In this document: positions 59,011-64,000 of the stretch, piece after piece | Layout: the number at the start of each line of letters is the position of its first letter | Position numbering within the stretch: the stretch's first letter is position 1 | Notes under the pieces: generated by a model | What the model saw: the letters and a program-made list of their open reading frames with translations, nothing else | The model's database searches: none | What the model was told of the DNA's origin: nothing | Made by a program: the position numbers and the translations under genes | From: Micropterus salmoides | Taxonomy: Eukaryota > Chordata > Actinopteri > Centrarchiformes > Centrarchidae | DNA: 64,000 nt | Assembly: GCF_014851395.1 (NCBI RefSeq) | Contig: NW_024040707.1 | Location: forward strand, 8,592,187-8,656,186 | Direction: 5' to 3'

Positions 59011-62000
59011 CTGCAAACTTTGTTGAACCTTCTCTAGTTGTATCTTTGAAATTTTGACGATAATTCCCATCTGCATGGCCTACCTTTTGATTGCTTTCAG
59101 GAGAAACCTCAGTTCTTACATAGTTCTTTGAATAATTTTATGCATATCAGGTTTCAGTGGTCTCATCAAAGAATATTTGATCATCCAAACTGTGTGTGTT
59201 AACTGAATACTGTTATCAATCACACTGTAGTATAATTCATCTGACAATGAGATAGATGAGGAAAGCCCACACACATTGTTATTGATGTTATGCACTATTT
59301 TAGTGTTAACCAATTTCCTGTTCTTGGTTCATCAAAAGATATCTAAAATTGACTGTGTTGAACGTGACACCGTAGAAGAAAAAAATAAGCCATCATTTAA
59401 AAATACCATATATTCTATATATTTAGCCTCCCATGAAACCAGGTATTTGGCCCCATGACACCATGGCGAGGCCATGCAGGGCAGCAAATGACTGTATTGC
59501 TCGTCTTTAATTTATTGCAGACTGTTCCCATCCCAATTGTGCTATATTGGCCAAAGGAAGCTCAGACTTTCTCTCCCTGGTGCTTCCTTCTCAGAGTATG
59601 TAAGTAAGCCTTGTGAAATGCTAAATGGCTGCTGTCAAACTGTTTCACTTTGATGGAAAAACATAATTGATTGGCAACAATTTCTGATTGGCTATGAATC
59701 CTGAATTTGTATAAAACCCTTTTGTTGAGGGCTATCCATACAGATATAGTATGCGGAGCATCATTATTCCTCACTGCATGCGTTTCCGTTCAGAGTCTTC
59801 CAGTGATCAATCCACAATCATGTTATTATTATGGCGCTATTTCCAACAATGAAAGTGAGATTGAAGCTCCAGTGACTTGTTGAATAAAACCCTAATGGAT
59901 AACTGTGGGAAATTACCACAGGGACTGATTAATTAGACCTTCACCATGAGCTCTAAAGCCTCTCCTTTCCATCTTATTAGAACAAAAGCCCCCACATCTT
60001 GGCTACAATACTTATTATCCTTTCAAAATAGTGAAAATTGATATTTTCTGCATGCACAATTGCCTATTGGTGAGATTTAAGTGTACTGTGTTGCTTCCAT
60101 GGAAGGAGATGACATTTTGTTTTACTTCCCGCTGCACATCCCAGAACTGCATTTTCTCTCACCCTAGTCTTGTTTGATTAATAGTGATCTGATATTATAC
60201 CAGTAAGAGCAGGACTGGAGCCTGACCAGGTGTGACAGGCCAGTGGGTCTCAACAGCAGGAGGTGATAATGATGATGGTCACTCCAATGGAAATGTTCAC
60301 ACAAACACAAATTCACTCACATCCACTGATATCACAGAATAACTCGTCTGTGCCCGTGGGTGAGACCACCACACCTAAGTTTGTTTACAAAAATACGAAC
60401 AAAACAAACAAACAAAAAAATGGAATCATCATAACAGCTTGCGCATCACATGAAGAAATACCCACTTAGCCAGTAATTTGGTATTGAATCCTGGATCCAG
60501 GGTCAAAGCCATGTCTTGCTTTGCTCACACATTCACAATGAAAATTATGATTTCCATGACTGCCAAGAGAAAGCATTATTTTGTTGGTGGGTCACGCAAT
60601 GCCCTGATATGTTAAATATGCATAAATTGTAAGATAAATCCAACCTATGTAATCACTTCTCTCCCTGCATTCTCTTAAGGATCAAAAATACATCACCTTC
60701 TTCCATTCTGTGTCAATGAGCATTTAATGGGATGCAGTTAGTCTGTGGCAGTAAAATAGTATGCTGGGGAGTTGGCATGATGCCAGTCTGGACCAGAAAC
60801 ATCTGTTCACATTATTAATGAATCAATTATATGTCACACATGTGCCAGGCCTGCAGGGCGAAAAGGGAGAGAGTGGTGAGGGAAGGAGAGAGAAATGCAG
60901 AGTCTGAATATGCTGTGGGTTTGGGCTCCCCCCAGGGACATGGCCTTCAGCCACTGCTGTTTCTCTTACAGATGACTCATATACAACCTGTCAGGACTGC
61001 GTGTCAGTCAGAATACAGATAAAAACAAAAGATACCTTAAAAATCAAGTGGTAGCTATATGGGAAAGAATGGGAATGGAGAGTGGAAGAGGGTGTGGAAG
61101 AGGAGAAGAGTGACGTAAAAGCAGCATGCGCTAAAACTCATTTTCATAGTTGCATTGTCACTCAGTTTGCTGATACTGTATGTGAGCGAAGAGTAAAAAA
61201 GTAATTGAGTCTGCTCCAAAAGTTGCAACAACATTATGGTGCTACTATGGTAATACTTTCTTCCAGCTGCAGTATAGGAAATATGGGCTGTTACCACATT
61301 AGCCTGTACATGTCCGCAGGCGGGCACATACATGTAATTGTACGTCAACAGTGAGACAGGTAATACTTACTGTTATCCAGATCCATGTGATTCATCATGC
61401 AAGCTGTGTGCGGGGATGCTGTCAGCAAGCATTTACATCATTAGAGACGAGGTGAGGCCATATTCTCCATGCTTAACATGGTGGCCGTTGACTCTTAATA
61501 GGCCCCAGCATGTTTTTTCCCCCTAGAGAAAGCTGCTTGTCAGGGCAGACAAACTGTACATCTCTGTGCTCTGCAGGGCAGCGGTTTGGGAGAGTTTCTT
61601 TCTTTGAGTCAAACAATGTCAGCGAATAACACGTGTCACCACTTAATAATTAAAACAAAGCAATGCTTCCAAATAATTTTCATGAAGGTAAGACCTTTTA
61701 ATATTATGTCATATGATTCAAATTCCTCATTCATACATAAGAAATACTATTTATTGTTCAGGTGGTATGAGAATTATCTTTCAGTTATTATGTGTTTTGA
61801 GCTGACTGGAGAGTTGTTTGTTCGCTCAGAGCAGATGTGATACTGGGACAGCTGTTCAAAACTGTCAGAAGTGTTAAATAAACTCAGATGGGAATAAGCT
61901 TACATAAACATTGGCAAGATGTTGATTTCTGCATAGACTTTTACATTAAATCAGGCAGTATACCATCTGAATTCTAAAACAAAATACTAATTATGCTGAA

Positions 62001-64000
62001 AAGAGCTCACAATATCTAGGCAGTAACCAAAAATGAGTGCACATTCAGATGAGCAGGCAGAAGACTGCAAAGTCATCAGGATGCTAAGAGACAACAGCTC
62101 TGTTTGGTCAAGTCTTTGCCTCAGTGGTTTCCATGGATTCAATTTCTATGATTTAGTTACATTTTAAAATGCTGCTCCTTCACAACTGTCAGAAGGAGTT
62201 ATCTACAGCAGAGGACAGTCTGTTTCTTTTAGGCTGGTGTTATCCTCAAGTTTGAAAGTATTATACTCATGTAAGCTCATTTTGATATTAGTATTAGCGA
62301 CAGTGATAGTAATAACACTCATTATTATATTATCATTATTATATGAGTAATAACAGAAAGGGTTTAAATCATTTTAACCATAATTTTAACACGTGGAACA
62401 AAGTTCATTGGCAAGATATGTTTTCTTCTTCATTAATATTACAGTTTAATTTAATGGAATTCTACCTGTGTAATCTCCAATAAACTAAGAATAAATGGTG
62501 AATTAAAATGTAAATATGCAAACATTTTAGAAAATATTCTTCCATAGGCAGCAGATCAATTTGAGGAATATCTCGTTTTGTAACTTCTGAAATACCTCAG
62601 CCACTGCAGAACACAAAATAAATCAAATTGAATAAGATTCAGGTTATTCAAACCGCTTTTACCTTTCCTGGGTTTTGGATCGCTCAGCGCTTTTTCACAA
62701 AAGAAATGTCCTTTTACATTAAAATGAGTGACCCTCCTCTGTCATATAAAGTTCTACACAGACCTATATTTTTGTTGATGCGGTTAGCGGTGCTTTAGGC
62801 AAAATGACAACTTGCTTTTTGACCAGAGCTGATGGCTTTTTTCCCCGTTTTTGTTGAGACACAAGGGAGAAAAAAAAATTACTTCCATTTCAGTGCCCAT
62901 TTGTTGCCCTTCCAGTGATGTGTGACCCTGTTTTATTTGATTTCATTTGTTCACTTTCATCACTGTTATTCACTTTGATTTACTGGAATGGCCATGCAGA
63001 AAAGTTAGACATCTATTTGGAATGGCACTGAGAAACCACTGTCATCATCTCTTAAAGTACTTATGTAGTCATTTTTTTAAACTCTCAGAAATACATTTTT
63101 TTCAGTTTAATGGAGAACAGCATATTATTTGATATATGTTAGATAACTGCTTTAAAGTTTGCTCATGGCCAGAATAAGTTACCATTGTGATGCTTTTATC
63201 TCTGTATAATTTCTGTGGTATATTTATGTACTTGCAAATAAATTATTCTTATCCTATGATTAATAAATGTGTCGTTAAATTGGACATTCTCCTGTACTTC
63301 CATTTCCCTTCAATATGAAAATTGGAAGTAGAGTGCTGCCAAGTAATCAGTCTCTGTTACATTGTGATTAACAGCTGAGGTAGTTGGGGGGCAGAGGGCA
63401 GGACAGCTGGGCTGGCATGGTCCACTGACCCTCCAGCTAACAAGCACAGGGCATAATTAGTCATTTAAGTCACCTTATAGGTTCTGTGTGTGCCCTTCAC
63501 ACTATGATCCCTCTGAACACAAGGTGGAATTCAAGCTCATGTTCCCAGACTGCTCAATCAAGCAATTACTGACCGGCTCATCACCAAAGGAAAGGGGATT
63601 AGACATGCAGGTAAAGTGAACCATGAGAGAAGGGCAAATGGGACGGGTCTTGTTTAAAAAAGTCCTGAATATCATTGTCTCTCATTTTTTGCTTTTGAGA
63701 AGATGTGGAGCTCTCATTGTAGTCTCACTTTTCATCCTCCAAATAAATCCTCAAAGAGCTGTCATTTAATTATTACAAATCCCAGCGACAATTATGATAG
63801 CCACACTAATCCAGTTAGTTTAAAAATTGGATGGCTGCTACTAAAATGTGGAAATATTTAACTAATACTAATATTTAACAAACTAGTCTTCTTAAATTTG
63901 TTTGGAAGTTAATGTAATTTCCAAGTGGACAATAAAGCCCGAAGAAGATCAAGGTATGCTGACCTGAATGGCTTTCTTCACAGTCATTAGACCTCAAATC
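59011..64000. other. Unique noncoding DNA
   Basis: No gene recognised on either strand. Short frames have no motifs. Repeat-free tracts at 59930-60010 (gactgattaattagacc) and 63370-63640 (ggcataattagtcattta) contain TAATTA cores and are weak regulatory candidates. No RNA gene or transposon end was found. Confidence 0.5.

Overview
The window looks like a gene-poor stretch of a teleost fish nuclear genome, probably percomorph. It is AT-rich, has many microsatellites, and carries repeat families I recognise from many fish genomes: Tc1-like elements, hAT ends, L2/Rex1-type and RTE-type LINE tails, a piggyBac MITE, and the fish repeats that begin 'attagggcccgagca' and 'taaaggttc'. There are no operons, ribosome binding sites, CRISPR arrays or other prokaryotic features. 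No long host protein-coding gene is recognisable, so the window is either intergenic or a very large intron.

Layout. 1-3550 is unique noncoding DNA. 3550-11735 is a transposon-dense island. It is bounded by two inward-facing ends of one Tc1-like family and contains an orphan LTR-retroelement primer-binding site, hAT ends, an exact 70-bp duplication and a nearly complete Tc1-like transposon (7651-9092) whose transposase has lost its C-terminus. The same island holds splice-site and phase-consistent evidence for a small, unrecognised minus-strand gene (about 9300 to 5360). 11736-17000 is mostly unique, with a GC-richer candidate regulatory tract at 16240-16650. 17038-20822 is a nested repeat cluster: tandem repeats, a P-element-like transposon with a THAP-domain ORF inserted into a hAT/ZMYM1-like pseudogene, a repeat carrying two CTCF-like motifs, and an L2-like LINE tail. 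20823-30890 is mostly unique. 30893-32760 holds a Rex1/L2-like LINE tail with a long open frame, a piggyBac MITE and common fish repeats. 35010-35636 is an L2 tail with a 53-bp RTE stub inserted in it. 39031-40388 is an interrupted MITE with a tRNA-like segment. 42880-47385 is patchy and repeat-derived. 50226-51200 is a non-autonomous DNA transposon. 53798-53948 is an RTE insertion with a clean target-site duplication. 58314-59010 holds two common fish repeats. The remainder is unique DNA with scattered candidate conserved noncoding elements.

Function. The only clearly protein-coding features are transposon-derived, and all are damaged. The rest of the unique DNA is most plausibly regulatory or neutral, which cannot be settled without cross-species alignment. 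Family names other than those backed by visible motifs come from recognition and were not checked by a search.
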